From Ecytonucleospora hepatopenaei (Eukaryota > Microsporidia > Enterocytozoonidae): a DNA stretch of 64,000 nucleotides. Below are positions 47,329-56,890 of this stretch, piece after piece. The DNA lies in contig JAPMUG010000002.1 of the NCBI GenBank assembly GCA_026692725.1, positions 186,001-250,000 of the forward strand, written 5' to 3'. The position numbers were made by a program, and so were the translations under genes. The first letter of the stretch is position 1. Every line of letters begins with the position of its first letter. Below the pieces are notes generated by a model. The model saw only the letters and a program-made list of their open reading frames with translations, searched no databases and was not told where the DNA came from.

Positions 47329-48981
47329 TTAATTGCGTATTTTTTGTTTAACTCCATTTACTTCTATATAAATGGGTTCATCTGTTGACAATATTTTGAA
47401 ACAATTTTCATCATTTTGTTTTAATTCATTGTCTCCTTCAAAAACCTTACAGCCATTTTTTATTTTTATAAAATCTTCTGTTAAAAAATATGTTATAATC
47501 TCACCATTTAAAAACAAACATTTTTCCTGTAACACATTGTTAAATAAAAGAATGCCTGGAATTACCAGCGCATTATTTTTTCGTTTAATTAACACATTTC
47601 TGTTCATTTCAATGTCTCCGTTTGTACACGAAAAATAAAATAAATCATATAAAATTGATATAAAATCAGCGTTGTTCCTTTGTTCATATAACTTTTTTAA
47701 CAAAATCGTAATGTGATTTTCAATCATGGTGGTAACTTCAATATTTGTTAAGTTACGTGCATTGTTGTATAAAATTGGGAAATGATAAATATTTTCACTC
47801 AATAGTATATTTTCTACGTTTATCTTGGAAGTTGATTTTTCTAGTAATTTAAATATTTTAGGATTTTCATGTAATATTTTCTCTTTAAAAAAATCATCGC
47901 TAGTAGTTTTGTAAATCTTAAAAATCAGATCAATCTCTGCATGTTTTTTATTTTTTTCATAGATTTCTATTAAATTGTTTTCGTCTATACTTTTTAGCAA
48001 CAATTTGCGATAAAATGCATCTTTTTTATAAAAAACGGTGCATATTTTACATACATTTTTTTGTAAAAGGCCATGTTTTGCACAAAATCTAAGCGCGCAA
48101 ACCTTCAAATTGTCATTTTGTGATTCTAAAAGACGTAGCATGAATACTTGGATGTCTTCACAAAACATTCCTAATAACATGAGAATGTTACATGCCTTAA
48201 TTGACAGATTTAAATTTACTTGTTTTTTTCTATGCTCGTTAGGTCTAATAATGCATGATTTTAGAAAAACTATAAATTTTGTGTCTGCGCTTATGATTTC
48301 ATGATAATTTAAAGATATCATTTTTTCAACAACATTTAAATACATTGTCAATGAAAAAAGATCCTCTTCAAGATAAATCTTGGATAATAAAAATAAAACT
48401 TCTTTTTCCCCAACCGTAAAATCATATTTTAAAAATAATTGTGACCAAATAAAAAAATCTAGCTTAGAATTGTTAAGTGGTATTTCTTTTAAATTATTGT
48501 GTTTAAAGTTTGCAATGGTAATCTTAGAATTATATTTTAATTTGTTATAATTTATGGTTTCATTATCTATTTTCACTACTTTATCTAATAATTCTCTAAA
48601 ACAATTGTTACTTTTTGAAAAATTACCTATTAAATTTATGTATTTTACAAAAATATACCCTTTTTTAATATTTTTTTCAATAATTGAATTCAAAAGAACG
48701 CCTTTATCTTGATATTGTTCAAACATTACCCCATAGCACGCGTATTTTTGTACTGTTGTATTGTTACTTGCAAATGCTTTAGCCAAGTCAATAAATTCAA
48801 TGTTAAACCCAAGATTTATTATAAATATTTTTTTATAAATATCCAAAACTTCATTTTCAAATTCTGTGGCTTCTGTTTTTTTAATTCTTTTTAGCTCATT
48901 AAAACACAGCTGTCTTTTTTCCAAAAAATTAACTGTGCATGCTATTTTTTCTATAATTTCATCATTAAGGTTATTTTTCAT
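47329..48981 (-). CDS. adaptin-like helical repeat protein (AP complex large subunit, tentative)
   Basis: A 550-residue helical repeat protein. The region with VLDIYKKIFIINLGFNIEFIDLAKAFASNNTTVQKYACYG, then LLNSIIEKNIKKGYIFVKYINLIGNF, follows the adaptin N-terminal pattern (K.IYI.MLG..F....V..ASS....KRIGYL..LL......LL.NSIKNDL). The family would be AP-1 gamma or AP-2 alpha type, without the hinge and ear. The C-terminus is beta-rich (CLFLNGEIITYFLTEDFIKI). The call is moderate because divergence is high. Confidence 0.5.
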   Translation of the reverse strand: MKNNLNDEIIEKIACTVNFLEKRQLCFNELKRIKKTEATEFENEVLDIYKKIFIINLGFNIEFIDLAKAFASNNTTVQKYACYGVMFEQYQDKGVLLNSIIEKNIKKGYIFVKYINLIGNFSKSNNCFRELLDKVVKIDNETINYNKLKYNSKITIANFKHNNLKEIPLNNSKLDFFIWSQLFLKYDFTVGEKEVLFLLSKIYLEEDLFSLTMYLNVVEKMISLNYHEIISADTKFIVFLKSCIIRPNEHRKKQVNLNLSIKACNILMLLGMFCEDIQVFMLRLLESQNDNLKVCALRFCAKHGLLQKNVCKICTVFYKKDAFYRKLLLKSIDENNLIEIYEKNKKHAEIDLIFKIYKTTSDDFFKEKILHENPKIFKLLEKSTSKINVENILLSENIYHFPILYNNARNLTNIEVTTMIENHITILLKKLYEQRNNADFISILYDLFYFSCTNGDIEMNRNVLIKRKNNALVIPGILLFNNVLQEKCLFLNGEIITYFLTEDFIKIKNGCKVFEGDNELKQNDENCFKILSTDEPIYIEVNGVKQKIRN

Positions 48982-49235
48982 AAAAACAAAATAAAATATT
49001 TTAAAACATAATAAACAAGAAATAACATTAAGTTATATTTCATTTAATTAATTAAAATGAATTTATTGAAATTTAATTGTAATTTTATTATTTGTTGCAA
49101 TGTTTTTAAATATTATAAGTATAATAAGATTTAATAATAAAAATAAAAGTAAGCATCTACATTAATATAAAAACAGTTCATTATAGAAAATAAACAGCAA
49201 TATACTTGATAAACAAACAAAAATATTTTATACCC

Positions 49236-51308
49236 ATGGAACTGGAAACCTTAATTAAAGAGCTTAAGGTAGATTGGGACACAGTACTAACAGATGAATT
49301 TAATCCACTTTATCTTTCTTTATTAATAAACAAAGGAACAATATCATCTGCTAAGTTCAGAGACATGTACCACAAATTGGAAAATGCCATGGAAAAAATT
49401 ATATCTCAAAATTACAAAGGATTCAGTGATTCTGTTTTAGCCTATAATAAATTTTATAACCAAAACAAGGAGCTACTTAATGTGCTATCAGAAACAGAAC
49501 AGATTGTCAATGAAAAAGAATATGATTTTGAAATTGACCAAATAACTAATGATTTTACAAAAACTGAATATTTTAGTGCAAAATATGAAATTTGTAGAAG
49601 GCTTATGGACATAAAATTAACTTATGAGGAATACGAAAGTTGTGAACAAACACTGAAACGTTGTTATCAGTTGGTAAAGTGTTTAGATTTGGTGGATAAC
49701 AAAGAGTATGTGAATATAAAAGGTGTTTTTGAGTACAGAAAGTTAATTTATAAGTCATACATGGAGTTAACAGAGAGCATAAACATGGAAATTTTTGATT
49801 TTGTCTTTTTTAACAAAATAAACAATTCTTTTAAAGGACTTCTTATATTAGGCAGTCTTTATGAACTTGAAGTTTTTGTAAAAACGTATTTTCGTATTTT
49901 TCTTTACAATGCAATCGAGGAAATTATTTTAAAAATGTATCAAGAAAAAGTTGTACTAGAAAAATTATGCAAATTGATTATGAAAAAAGTAGAAAACATT
50001 ATTAAAAATTATGAGACAATAATTGAATTAACGTTAAAAAACTTCAAATTGAAAAAGACAGAATCCGATTTTTTTGGTAATCAAAACGAACCATATCACT
50101 ATGTGACAAAATTAGAATGCATTTTGGATATTGTAAAGGATGAGCTAGGAAGGTTTATAAACAAATATTCGGTATCAACAGAATTTGACAATAAGTTTTC
50201 ACTTGAAAGTATTATTGATAATGTTGATTACAACAAGATTTATCCTGAAGATTACAATATTTTTAAAAACAAGAAAAATGAGGATGACCAAAGTTTTTTA
50301 CAGACAATAAATTCTTCTATGGAATACACATTAATAATTACGCCAAAAATTGATATTGCAGCATTTTTGCTAAAAAACACAACAAACTCCGTATTGAGAA
50401 TTTTCTTAAACAAAAAAGTAGAGACAGAATACACAAAGTTTAAACTAGAAAAAAGCAAAAAGAAACTAGATTTTATTTTTGAAGAAGAAATAAAATGTGA
50501 TCCAAACAATAAAACTCTTAGCATTTACAAGGACATTCAAGATATTTTACAACAACAAAAATTTAATGATGATCAAAAAAGTTATGACAAACATCTGGTC
50601 AGTCATTTGAACAAAAAAATAATAAAACTGTTTGAAAATATTTTTGATGAAATTTTTGTTTCTAAAATTGTGGTACCTGACAGAAAGAAAATTTTTATGT
50701 ACGACGGCGAGAAAGGGGGTTTTGGAATTGGTTTCGAGGAAGAATTTAAAGAATCACTGTATAAAAAATATATTAACAAAAGTTCTTTACTGCTAAAAAA
50801 ATCAAAGTACCAGAAGGCAATTTATTCTTTAAATATGTTTAAAGACCTGGATCATGAATTAAACACACGTGAAACATTAAGGTGTTATGAAGTATTTTAC
50901 AATTCTTTTAAAAAGCAACTTAATTTAGAATTTTTTTATTATTTTGACTTATTTTTTAGGGAAGGCAATTTTACACAGAATTTTTACTTAAGAAAAATAG
51001 TGTCTGTTTTTGAGTTTATTTATAGTGAGACACAAAACACATCGTTGTTTGAGGGGTTATATGATAATTTGATTTACTATTGTAAAAATAACCTTAATGT
51101 TTTAAATGTCAAGACAAAAGAAGATGTAAAGCTATTTATTGAACAAGTGAGAATATTTGACGAAATTATGGGAGAAATAGAGTTTCATGAAAATCTTGAT
51201 GATTTATATGTATTTTTTGATGAAATTTTAGAAAATAAATCAAACGATGAAAATGGAAAGATTCTTCAAGCTAAACTAAGGGCAAATGAAGCTAGAATAA
51301 AAAAATAA
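49236..51308 (+). CDS. exocyst subunit Sec8-like protein
   Basis: About 690 residues, start chosen at 49236 because ACCC touches that ATG. The N-terminal block FNPLYLSLLINKGTISSAKFRDMYHKLENAMEKIISQNYKGFSDSVLAYNKF resembles the Sec8 (EXOC4) N-terminal domain, with the FDP..SL...L and F..S.. elements. The rest is helical and consistent with the rod-like exocyst fold. It would tether secretory vesicles at the plasma membrane. An alternative is another CATCHR-family tether (e.g. Vps53-type). Confidence 0.55.
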   Translation: MELETLIKELKVDWDTVLTDEFNPLYLSLLINKGTISSAKFRDMYHKLENAMEKIISQNYKGFSDSVLAYNKFYNQNKELLNVLSETEQIVNEKEYDFEIDQITNDFTKTEYFSAKYEICRRLMDIKLTYEEYESCEQTLKRCYQLVKCLDLVDNKEYVNIKGVFEYRKLIYKSYMELTESINMEIFDFVFFNKINNSFKGLLILGSLYELEVFVKTYFRIFLYNAIEEIILKMYQEKVVLEKLCKLIMKKVENIIKNYETIIELTLKNFKLKKTESDFFGNQNEPYHYVTKLECILDIVKDELGRFINKYSVSTEFDNKFSLESIIDNVDYNKIYPEDYNIFKNKKNEDDQSFLQTINSSMEYTLIITPKIDIAAFLLKNTTNSVLRIFLNKKVETEYTKFKLEKSKKKLDFIFEEEIKCDPNNKTLSIYKDIQDILQQQKFNDDQKSYDKHLVSHLNKKIIKLFENIFDEIFVSKIVVPDRKKIFMYDGEKGGFGIGFEEEFKESLYKKYINKSSLLLKKSKYQKAIYSLNMFKDLDHELNTRETLRCYEVFYNSFKKQLNLEFFYYFDLFFREGNFTQNFYLRKIVSVFEFIYSETQNTSLFEGLYDNLIYYCKNNLNVLNVKTKEDVKLFIEQVRIFDEIMGEIEFHENLDDLYVFFDEILENKSNDENGKILQAKLRANEARIKK

Positions 51309-51324
51309 ACACACAATATTTTAG

Positions 51325-51774
51325 TCAATCATATCTTTTTACCCCGAAAAGCCTTTTCATATGCATAAAAGATAGTTTTGGAACGGTAATTAAAATGAGA
51401 GTTACCAAAGAAATAAAATATAATTTTAAATTCCACTTAACAAACCTGGAAACAATCATAAATAACCCTATGGGGTATAAGGACATAAAAATTAACGTAG
51501 AATTTGCTTCCATTTGTTCGGACAATTGTTCCCAGAATGTAAATTCTCTGTAATTTTTGTCAAAAGGATCTCCAACAATCCAATGAAAAAATATAAAAGT
51601 TAATACATTATCTGAAATAAGAGTCAACTGTAGGCTTAAATTGTAATTAAATAACTGCTCAAATATCGTGTAGATTATAAATGTTAGTATAAAATGCAGT
51701 ATCCAACTTCCTTTTTGTAGCGCCCATGATATATTTTCAGAAAAATAAATGTTTCTATTTTTGTTTTTCTTCAT
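51325..51774 (-). CDS. ORM/ORMDL-family protein
   Basis: ER membrane regulator of serine palmitoyltransferase. The 149 residues contain the family pattern: ISWALQKGSWILHFILTFIIYTIF, LISDNVLTFIFFHWIVGDPFD (the H..G.PFD motif), FTFWEQLSEQMEANSTLIFMSLYPIGLFMI (WEQ.D.G.Q.T...F....PI.LF), and the terminal VPKLSFMHMKRLFGVKRYD (IPKLP..H..R.FGIN). Four membrane segments are predicted. Its presence suggests that sphingolipid synthesis is retained and regulated. Confidence 0.88.
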   Translation of the reverse strand: MKKNKNRNIYFSENISWALQKGSWILHFILTFIIYTIFEQLFNYNLSLQLTLISDNVLTFIFFHWIVGDPFDKNYREFTFWEQLSEQMEANSTLIFMSLYPIGLFMIVSRFVKWNLKLYFISLVTLILITVPKLSFMHMKRLFGVKRYD

Positions 51775-51798
51775 CTTATTTTATGCATATTTTTAAAT

Positions 51799-52995
51799 TT
51801 ATTCTTCAACATCTGAAATTTCAAATGTGCTTTCACAGGATGTTTTGTCTTTTTCTAAAATTCCAAATTTTTTCCCTCTTGTTATTTCCTCAGGTATTTC
51901 GTAATCATTTTCAATTTTGTTTTTCAATCTTTTTATACTAAATTCTTTTTGTTTACTATTTAAAATTGTTAAAAAATCAGTCATATACGGTCTAATTTCG
52001 GCGGATAATCTAGGCAAACACACATCAACATCTGCCATTGTTTTTGGGCATGATTGTAAAAAAATTAAAATCTGTTCATCACTCAGTATGTATTCTACAG
52101 ATTCGTTGCACATACGTGCATAATAAGCTCTGGTTTCTAATATTTCACTTAATGCTTCATAATGTTCTTGCAAGCAATTTTGAGCTTTAAAAACCTCTAA
52201 GAAATCTTCCTCTTCTGTTTCCATGTATTTCTCAAATGGAATGTTTTCTTTTAATTTTTCAACTGTGTTTTTAAGACTTTTTACAATAACATCAATCATT
52301 ATTGGGATAATTGGTCTTATTCTCCAATCAACATATATAGATTTTTCAGTCTGTGGAAAATTTATGTAGCACCCAATATCTCCAAATTCCTGTGTCAGTA
52401 ATCTGGCACATTCTTCACAATGTAAAATTTTAGGTATTCCACATCTTAATAATTTGGATTCCCTTAAAACACTTTTAAAACGTAACATATCTACAATATA
52501 TATTTCAGCATTAATTAAATAAATCCCAATATAACAAATGAATGGCTTAAATGTTCTGTATTTATGTTCAAAAACTTCAATTGTGCATGTTTTTAAATTT
52601 TCTTCTAACTTCTTTAAATCTTCTAATTTATCAATAACCAATATTTGCTTGTAATTGCTCTCAAAAGAAAATCTTTCTATTTCTACTTCGCAGTTACACA
52701 TTTCTTTGACTTTTTCAACATGTATAATGTTTGGCTTAGAAATTCTTTTTGCCACAATAGCTTTTATACCTTCATTTTCCCATATTTGTAAAATTTCTTC
52801 TCCATTTTTATTTGAGAGACTTTTCCTTGTTTGTATTGTATCCAGCTGTTGTTCTGCATTACAAAAAATTCTTCTAGTTTTTTCCAATTTATTTAAGAAC
52901 TTTGACAAATCCAAATTTATTCCATGTTCATTTTGTTTTTGTATAAATTGAATAAATACTCTGTACAAATTATTTATCCGGTTTCTTAAAACCAT
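51799..52995 (-). CDS. RRP6: exosome subunit Rrp6 homolog, catalytic residues missing
   Basis: Nuclear-exosome-associated RNase D-family protein. The N-terminal helical region (about 1-75) fits the domain that binds Rrp47. The exonuclease fold is recognisable by EHKYRTFKPFICYI (equivalent to HHDYRTYYGIVCLM) and YVDWRIRPIIPIMID (equivalent to LADWRIRPLSKPM), and an HRDC domain follows (ETRAYYARMCNESVEYILSDEQILIFLQSCPK). The four DEDD positions and the Tyr are lost: the D-x-E pair reads E-x-F, the D of HGAxxDI is in HCEECARL without it, and YARxDTH reads VIVKSLK. A stretch of roughly 30 residues between motifs 2 and 3 is deleted. It is likely structural only. GGGTAATAAA precedes the start. Confidence 0.85.
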   Translation of the reverse strand: MVLRNRINNLYRVFIQFIQKQNEHGINLDLSKFLNKLEKTRRIFCNAEQQLDTIQTRKSLSNKNGEEILQIWENEGIKAIVAKRISKPNIIHVEKVKEMCNCEVEIERFSFESNYKQILVIDKLEDLKKLEENLKTCTIEVFEHKYRTFKPFICYIGIYLINAEIYIVDMLRFKSVLRESKLLRCGIPKILHCEECARLLTQEFGDIGCYINFPQTEKSIYVDWRIRPIIPIMIDVIVKSLKNTVEKLKENIPFEKYMETEEEDFLEVFKAQNCLQEHYEALSEILETRAYYARMCNESVEYILSDEQILIFLQSCPKTMADVDVCLPRLSAEIRPYMTDFLTILNSKQKEFSIKRLKNKIENDYEIPEEITRGKKFGILEKDKTSCESTFEISDVEE

Positions 52996-54079
52996 TTTAT
53001 TACCCTTTGTTTAAAATTTTATTTAAATAAATAACACCAAGGTGTTTAAAATAAAATTATAAATTTGTTGAATGATGTTTTATAAATGGTTAATAATTTA
53101 AATTGGTTTATTAATTTAAAAAAACATGACAAATGCGTTGTTAAATATTCAACAAGTGCAGTCAAATTTTATTAAAAAGTATACGTAATTATTTATGAAA
53201 TTTAAGATTTTTGTGTTTTATAACCTCGAAGTTAAAAAATCTTAAAATTTAAGTTTAAATAAAAAAGATTGATACCGCAATTAATTGTTGCAATATTAAA
53301 AGAAGTGTTCTTATAATATTTTGTAAAATTAAATATGGACACGATATTTCTAATAAATCAAAAATTTTTGTTTGATACAAAAATTGCCGTTTTCAATGTC
53401 AAAATGCTATCACCAGAGGTGTATTTTTAAACAATAGATTCAAGTTTGTAAAAAGAGAAAGTAATTTATAGTGAGGGATTTTTAATCAAATTTAGTGAAA
53501 TGCATAATCATGCCATTTTTCACATAATAAACTATATTCAAATGCATTCATATTTAATATAAACTTTTATACGATTTTAAAACACATAATGACGAGAAAA
53601 AACAACAAAGCTTAAAAACATGGAATTCTTAAAACACATGGTGTTTTTTATACAATAAAACTATGTTATCAAGGATATTTGTATAAATATAGATATTTAT
53701 AAATTTTTTCAGTTCTTTATTAACCTTACATAATTTAACTTTTTTAGAAATACACACCGTTCATGAAGTTATTTATAGCTGTTGTATTCCAAAAATTGTG
53801 CAACACGGGTTGTTTGTAAAGAAAATAAATGTTATAGCATCATTTTACATACAAAGAGAATTTTTTACTTTTTTAAAATAGAAAATCATGATATACACAT
53901 TTTGTGATTTTTAATATGTATGTTCAAACCTACGTAAGATCTTAAAAATAAATATAGAAGAAAAAACATTTTAAAAATACACCAAAAAATTAGAATCACT
54001 TAATGTACAAAAGCTTTAAAGATACTAATCACAAATAGCATGGAAAAACCAACAGTGGCATGTTTGGACAAGTGGCTAT
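52996..54079. other. gene-poor 1.1-kb region
   Basis: The longest stretch without a gene in the window. It has no frame above about 60 codons with a start. A 31-codon frame begins ATGGACACGATA near 53335. A frame without an ATG near 53725-53880 encodes IHTVHEVIYSCCIPKIVQHG and similar text, and may be a relic. Several homopolymer runs and TTTTTAG-type pyrimidine tracts are present. No tRNA, snRNA or CRISPR-type repeat was recognised. It is the 5' side of the Rrp6 gene and the 3' side of Efl1. Confidence 0.55.
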
Positions 54080-55978
54080 TTATTTTTTTCTTGTCCTTTG
54101 TTTTGTTCCTTCTTTTACAACAAAATTACACGTAACAATTCCTTTTTCTTTCTGAATTTTATGTATAAATTCAGATAAATCATCAGAAGTTTCTACAAAA
54201 CCTTTGTCTATCAGCGTAATATACGCATTTCCTTTGGTTGAACGATTTATTTTTTCGGTTACCGAAAACAATGCATGCATGGGAACAGTGCATTTAATAA
54301 AAACAAAGTCATTTTTATCATCATATAGTTCTTCATTCACTTCTATGGAAAACTCAGAAAGTATGTTAAAAACGTTGTTAATGTGTTTAGCCGCCACATA
54401 GATATGTGCATCATAAACGTATGGTATTATCTTTATCCCTGCTTTTTGAATGCATAAAATTAGATCGGATTTGAAATTTTCTAGAATGGCATTTTCATAA
54501 ACAGATACGTGTATTTTAGTAAATAAAAAATGTTCTTTAATCAAAAGACCCATCTTTAAAATATGTGCGATTAAACTTTTTAAAAACAAATCGTGTTTTT
54601 TGCCTGATATTTCTATATAATTTTTTTCTTCATCATGTCTTTTTGCAACAATCTTATAACCAACACCTTCTACGGTTCCAAATTTATCCACTTTTTCTGC
54701 AAACCAACACTTAAAATCTTCAACAAAATAAGAAACCTGTTCGTTTTTTAAATCATTACAAATTTTTTCAAATTGAATTTCTCCGTAACATGTTATTTCA
54801 TATTCTCCATATTTATTTCTCATTACATTTAGCCCCTGTTCTGTCAAAGAAAGCACTTTAAATACACTTTCTATTTTTTTATAAGTATTATAATCTTCTA
54901 AAATTATTTTTTTCTTGAAAAATGCATTTTTTGCAATTGGAAAAGACTTTTCTTGTTCTTTTACAGCATTTGACAATGTAGGATTTTTATTAAAATTTCC
55001 ATTTAATAAAACTAACATACCTTTTTCTGCATGATTGATGTTATCAACAGAATCCCCAATAAAACCAACAATTTTTTCTATTTTAATCTCTTCTTCTTGG
55101 TAATATAAAATATCCCCCTTTTTTAATTCTCCATTAATTACTTTAAATAAAAAATATGGACTATTAGACTTTTGAAAATTGATTGAATTGATTGCAAATG
55201 GAGATTTAAGCAATACAAAATTGTCATCAAACATCAATTCCTCGCTTTTTGTAAACTCTTTAACGATTTCAATGATTGTTTTTGCTAAATTAAAAATAGT
55301 TCTATAAATTTCCTTTTTACTTGGTATTTTAATATTATATTTTAATTTTAAGTCTTCAATATCATTTTCCCTTATTTTATCAGAAAGTTTTTTAAAGCAT
55401 TTATAACCAAACTTTAAAGAATTTTTAAAGCTGTCTTTGTTTTTAAAAAATCTTTCTTTTATTGTTAGATGACTTATTCCTGTACAAAAAATAGCAGAAC
55501 CCAAAACAACATTATTTTTTTCCCATGAAAAAACATCTTTACCGATTACACTGTTCATTTTCTCAACAGTTTGAATAATATCAATATACTCAATATCATA
55601 GTCAATTTTATTAATAAATAAAATCGATCTCTCTGGATTTATAAACTTAACTAAACTATACATCCTTGGTGCTATTCCTGACAAAATATCAACAATAATG
55701 ATAAAGTTGTCACTTATTTGACTTGCTGAAAATGCATATTGCTCAAAATCAACGTGTCCAGGCGTATCGATAAAATAACATCCATCAATATATATAACAC
55801 TGTTTTTCATTGTAATTCCACGAGCTTGTTCATCATCACGATTATCCAAAATTCTTGCTTCTCCAGCAATACTTTTGTTTAAAAAACCACCATAAGCCAA
55901 CAAACAATCTATGAAAGTTGTTTTCCCATGATCAATATGGGCTAATACTGTTGTTGTAGAATATTTTTTGCTATACAT
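54080..55978 (-). CDS. EFL1: elongation factor-like GTPase Efl1/Ria1 (shortened)
   Basis: EF-2-like GTPase that, with Sdo1, releases the anti-association factor eIF6 from pre-60S subunits. The G motifs are AHIDHGKTTFID (G1), EQARGITMKN (G2), FIDTPGHVDF (G3) and FINKID (G4). The text DILSGIAPRMYSLVKF and the C-terminal ending CNFVVKEGTKQRTRKK fit the EFL1 branch rather than EF-2. EF-2's diphthamide-loop histidine motif is absent. The protein has 632 residues against about 1,110 in yeast, mostly through loss of insertions in domains II-IV. No CCC block precedes the ATG. Confidence 0.85.
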   Translation of the reverse strand: MYSKKYSTTTVLAHIDHGKTTFIDCLLAYGGFLNKSIAGEARILDNRDDEQARGITMKNSVIYIDGCYFIDTPGHVDFEQYAFSASQISDNFIIIVDILSGIAPRMYSLVKFINPERSILFINKIDYDIEYIDIIQTVEKMNSVIGKDVFSWEKNNVVLGSAIFCTGISHLTIKERFFKNKDSFKNSLKFGYKCFKKLSDKIRENDIEDLKLKYNIKIPSKKEIYRTIFNLAKTIIEIVKEFTKSEELMFDDNFVLLKSPFAINSINFQKSNSPYFLFKVINGELKKGDILYYQEEEIKIEKIVGFIGDSVDNINHAEKGMLVLLNGNFNKNPTLSNAVKEQEKSFPIAKNAFFKKKIILEDYNTYKKIESVFKVLSLTEQGLNVMRNKYGEYEITCYGEIQFEKICNDLKNEQVSYFVEDFKCWFAEKVDKFGTVEGVGYKIVAKRHDEEKNYIEISGKKHDLFLKSLIAHILKMGLLIKEHFLFTKIHVSVYENAILENFKSDLILCIQKAGIKIIPYVYDAHIYVAAKHINNVFNILSEFSIEVNEELYDDKNDFVFIKCTVPMHALFSVTEKINRSTKGNAYITLIDKGFVETSDDLSEFIHKIQKEKGIVTCNFVVKEGTKQRTRKK

Positions 55979-56047
55979 AACATAAACAGATAAAGCATAA
56001 AAATTTATTGGTAATTCTTTATATATACCTGTTTTTAATTTAAAACA

Positions 56048-56128
56048 GACAATGTAGCAAAGTGGTTAACGCGGTAGATTGCTAATCTATTCTCTTTAGA
56101 GTCGCGGGTTCGAATCCCGTCATTGTCG
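56048..56128 (+). tRNA. tRNA-Ser(GCT)
   Basis: An 81-nt class II tRNA. The acceptor stem GACAATG pairs with CATTGTC (discriminator G). The D arm is GCAAAGTGGTTAACGC. The anticodon arm TAGA-TTGCTAA-TCTA gives anticodon GCT. A long variable arm TTCTCTTTAGAG precedes the T arm GCGGGTTCGAATCCCGT. There is no intron. A run of five T (56129-56133) follows directly as the Pol III stop and overlaps the stop codon of the converging Smr-domain gene. Confidence 0.95.
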
Positions 56129-56133
56129 TTTTT
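56129..56133 (+). terminator. Pol III T5 terminator of tRNA-Ser
   Basis: Five T directly follow the tRNA discriminator base. The run shares two bases with the stop codon of the opposite-strand gene that ends at 56132, an example of the compaction here. Confidence 0.75.
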
Positions 56134-56866
56134 ATTTTTTCTTACCTTTTATAATTGCTCCTAAATCATAGTGAACAAATCCATTTTTTTCAAACCATTC
56201 TTCTAGAACTGGTCTTAAAGTTCTATTTTTTGTCTTTTGTCCTGTAACAAAATTTATTTCTGTAAAATTATAAACTGTGTATAAATCTTCTACAAACATC
56301 AGGGCTTCATTTTTATATAATCCATGTAAATCAATTAGACTCATATTTTGAGTTTTTGATTTGTGTTTTCTGTAGAAAACACATTCTTTTTCAGTCTTCC
56401 GATTTCTTAGTGACAATTTCATTATCAAAATTGCAGCTTCTCTATTTAATCTGTTCGCTTCTTCTTTTAATGTATCTGCTTTTATAAGGTATTCTGTTGT
56501 AAATTCCCGATTTTTATGTCCCTTTTCTATACATTCTATCGCTTCTTGATTTATACTTTTTGCCTGGTTTCTGATATCAACTATGATATTGTCATCTATT
56601 TTATCAATTAATCCGTTTGTAAATGTGCTTTTGTAACATTTATCAAAAACCTCAGGATAATGAAGTTCTTTTTTATATTGGATGGGTTCTTTTTTAACAA
56701 TCTCAATATCTTTTATATCGAGTGTTATGGGTTTATAATTATTATCTAAAACTCTTGTAATCAAAGTATTGATTTCTTCTCCAGAATTTGATAAAAAATC
56801 AAGATCTTCCTGTGTAAGCCAATTGAACATTTCTTTTAAAATATTTCTAATTTCCTCTGGTGTCAT
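56132..56866 (-). CDS. CUE-DUF1771-Smr protein (Cue2/N4BP2-like)
   Basis: A likely no-go-decay endonuclease-type protein. A CUE-like helix set is at the N-terminus (MTPEEIRNILKEMFNWLTQEDLDFL). The DUF1771 region follows (RNQAKSINQEAIECIEKGHKNREFTTEYLIKADTLKEEANRLNREAA). The C-terminal Smr domain contains SLIDLHGLYKNEALMFVEDL, with the DLHG motif. The usual TGxGxHS loop reads VTGQKTKNRT here, so nuclease activity is uncertain. The start at 56866 is the first ATG. A GGG block lies in the 24-bp spacer to the divergent coiled-coil gene. Confidence 0.78.
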   Translation of the reverse strand: MTPEEIRNILKEMFNWLTQEDLDFLSNSGEEINTLITRVLDNNYKPITLDIKDIEIVKKEPIQYKKELHYPEVFDKCYKSTFTNGLIDKIDDNIIVDIRNQAKSINQEAIECIEKGHKNREFTTEYLIKADTLKEEANRLNREAAILIMKLSLRNRKTEKECVFYRKHKSKTQNMSLIDLHGLYKNEALMFVEDLYTVYNFTEINFVTGQKTKNRTLRPVLEEWFEKNGFVHYDLGAIIKGKKK

Positions 56867-56890
56867 AAAAACCAAAAAATAGCCCTTTTT

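Noticed and set aside
50252..50524. 90-codon minus-strand frame inside the Sec8-like gene
   Set aside because: It is antisense to a conserved coding region and hydrophobic only because of the complement of charged codons.
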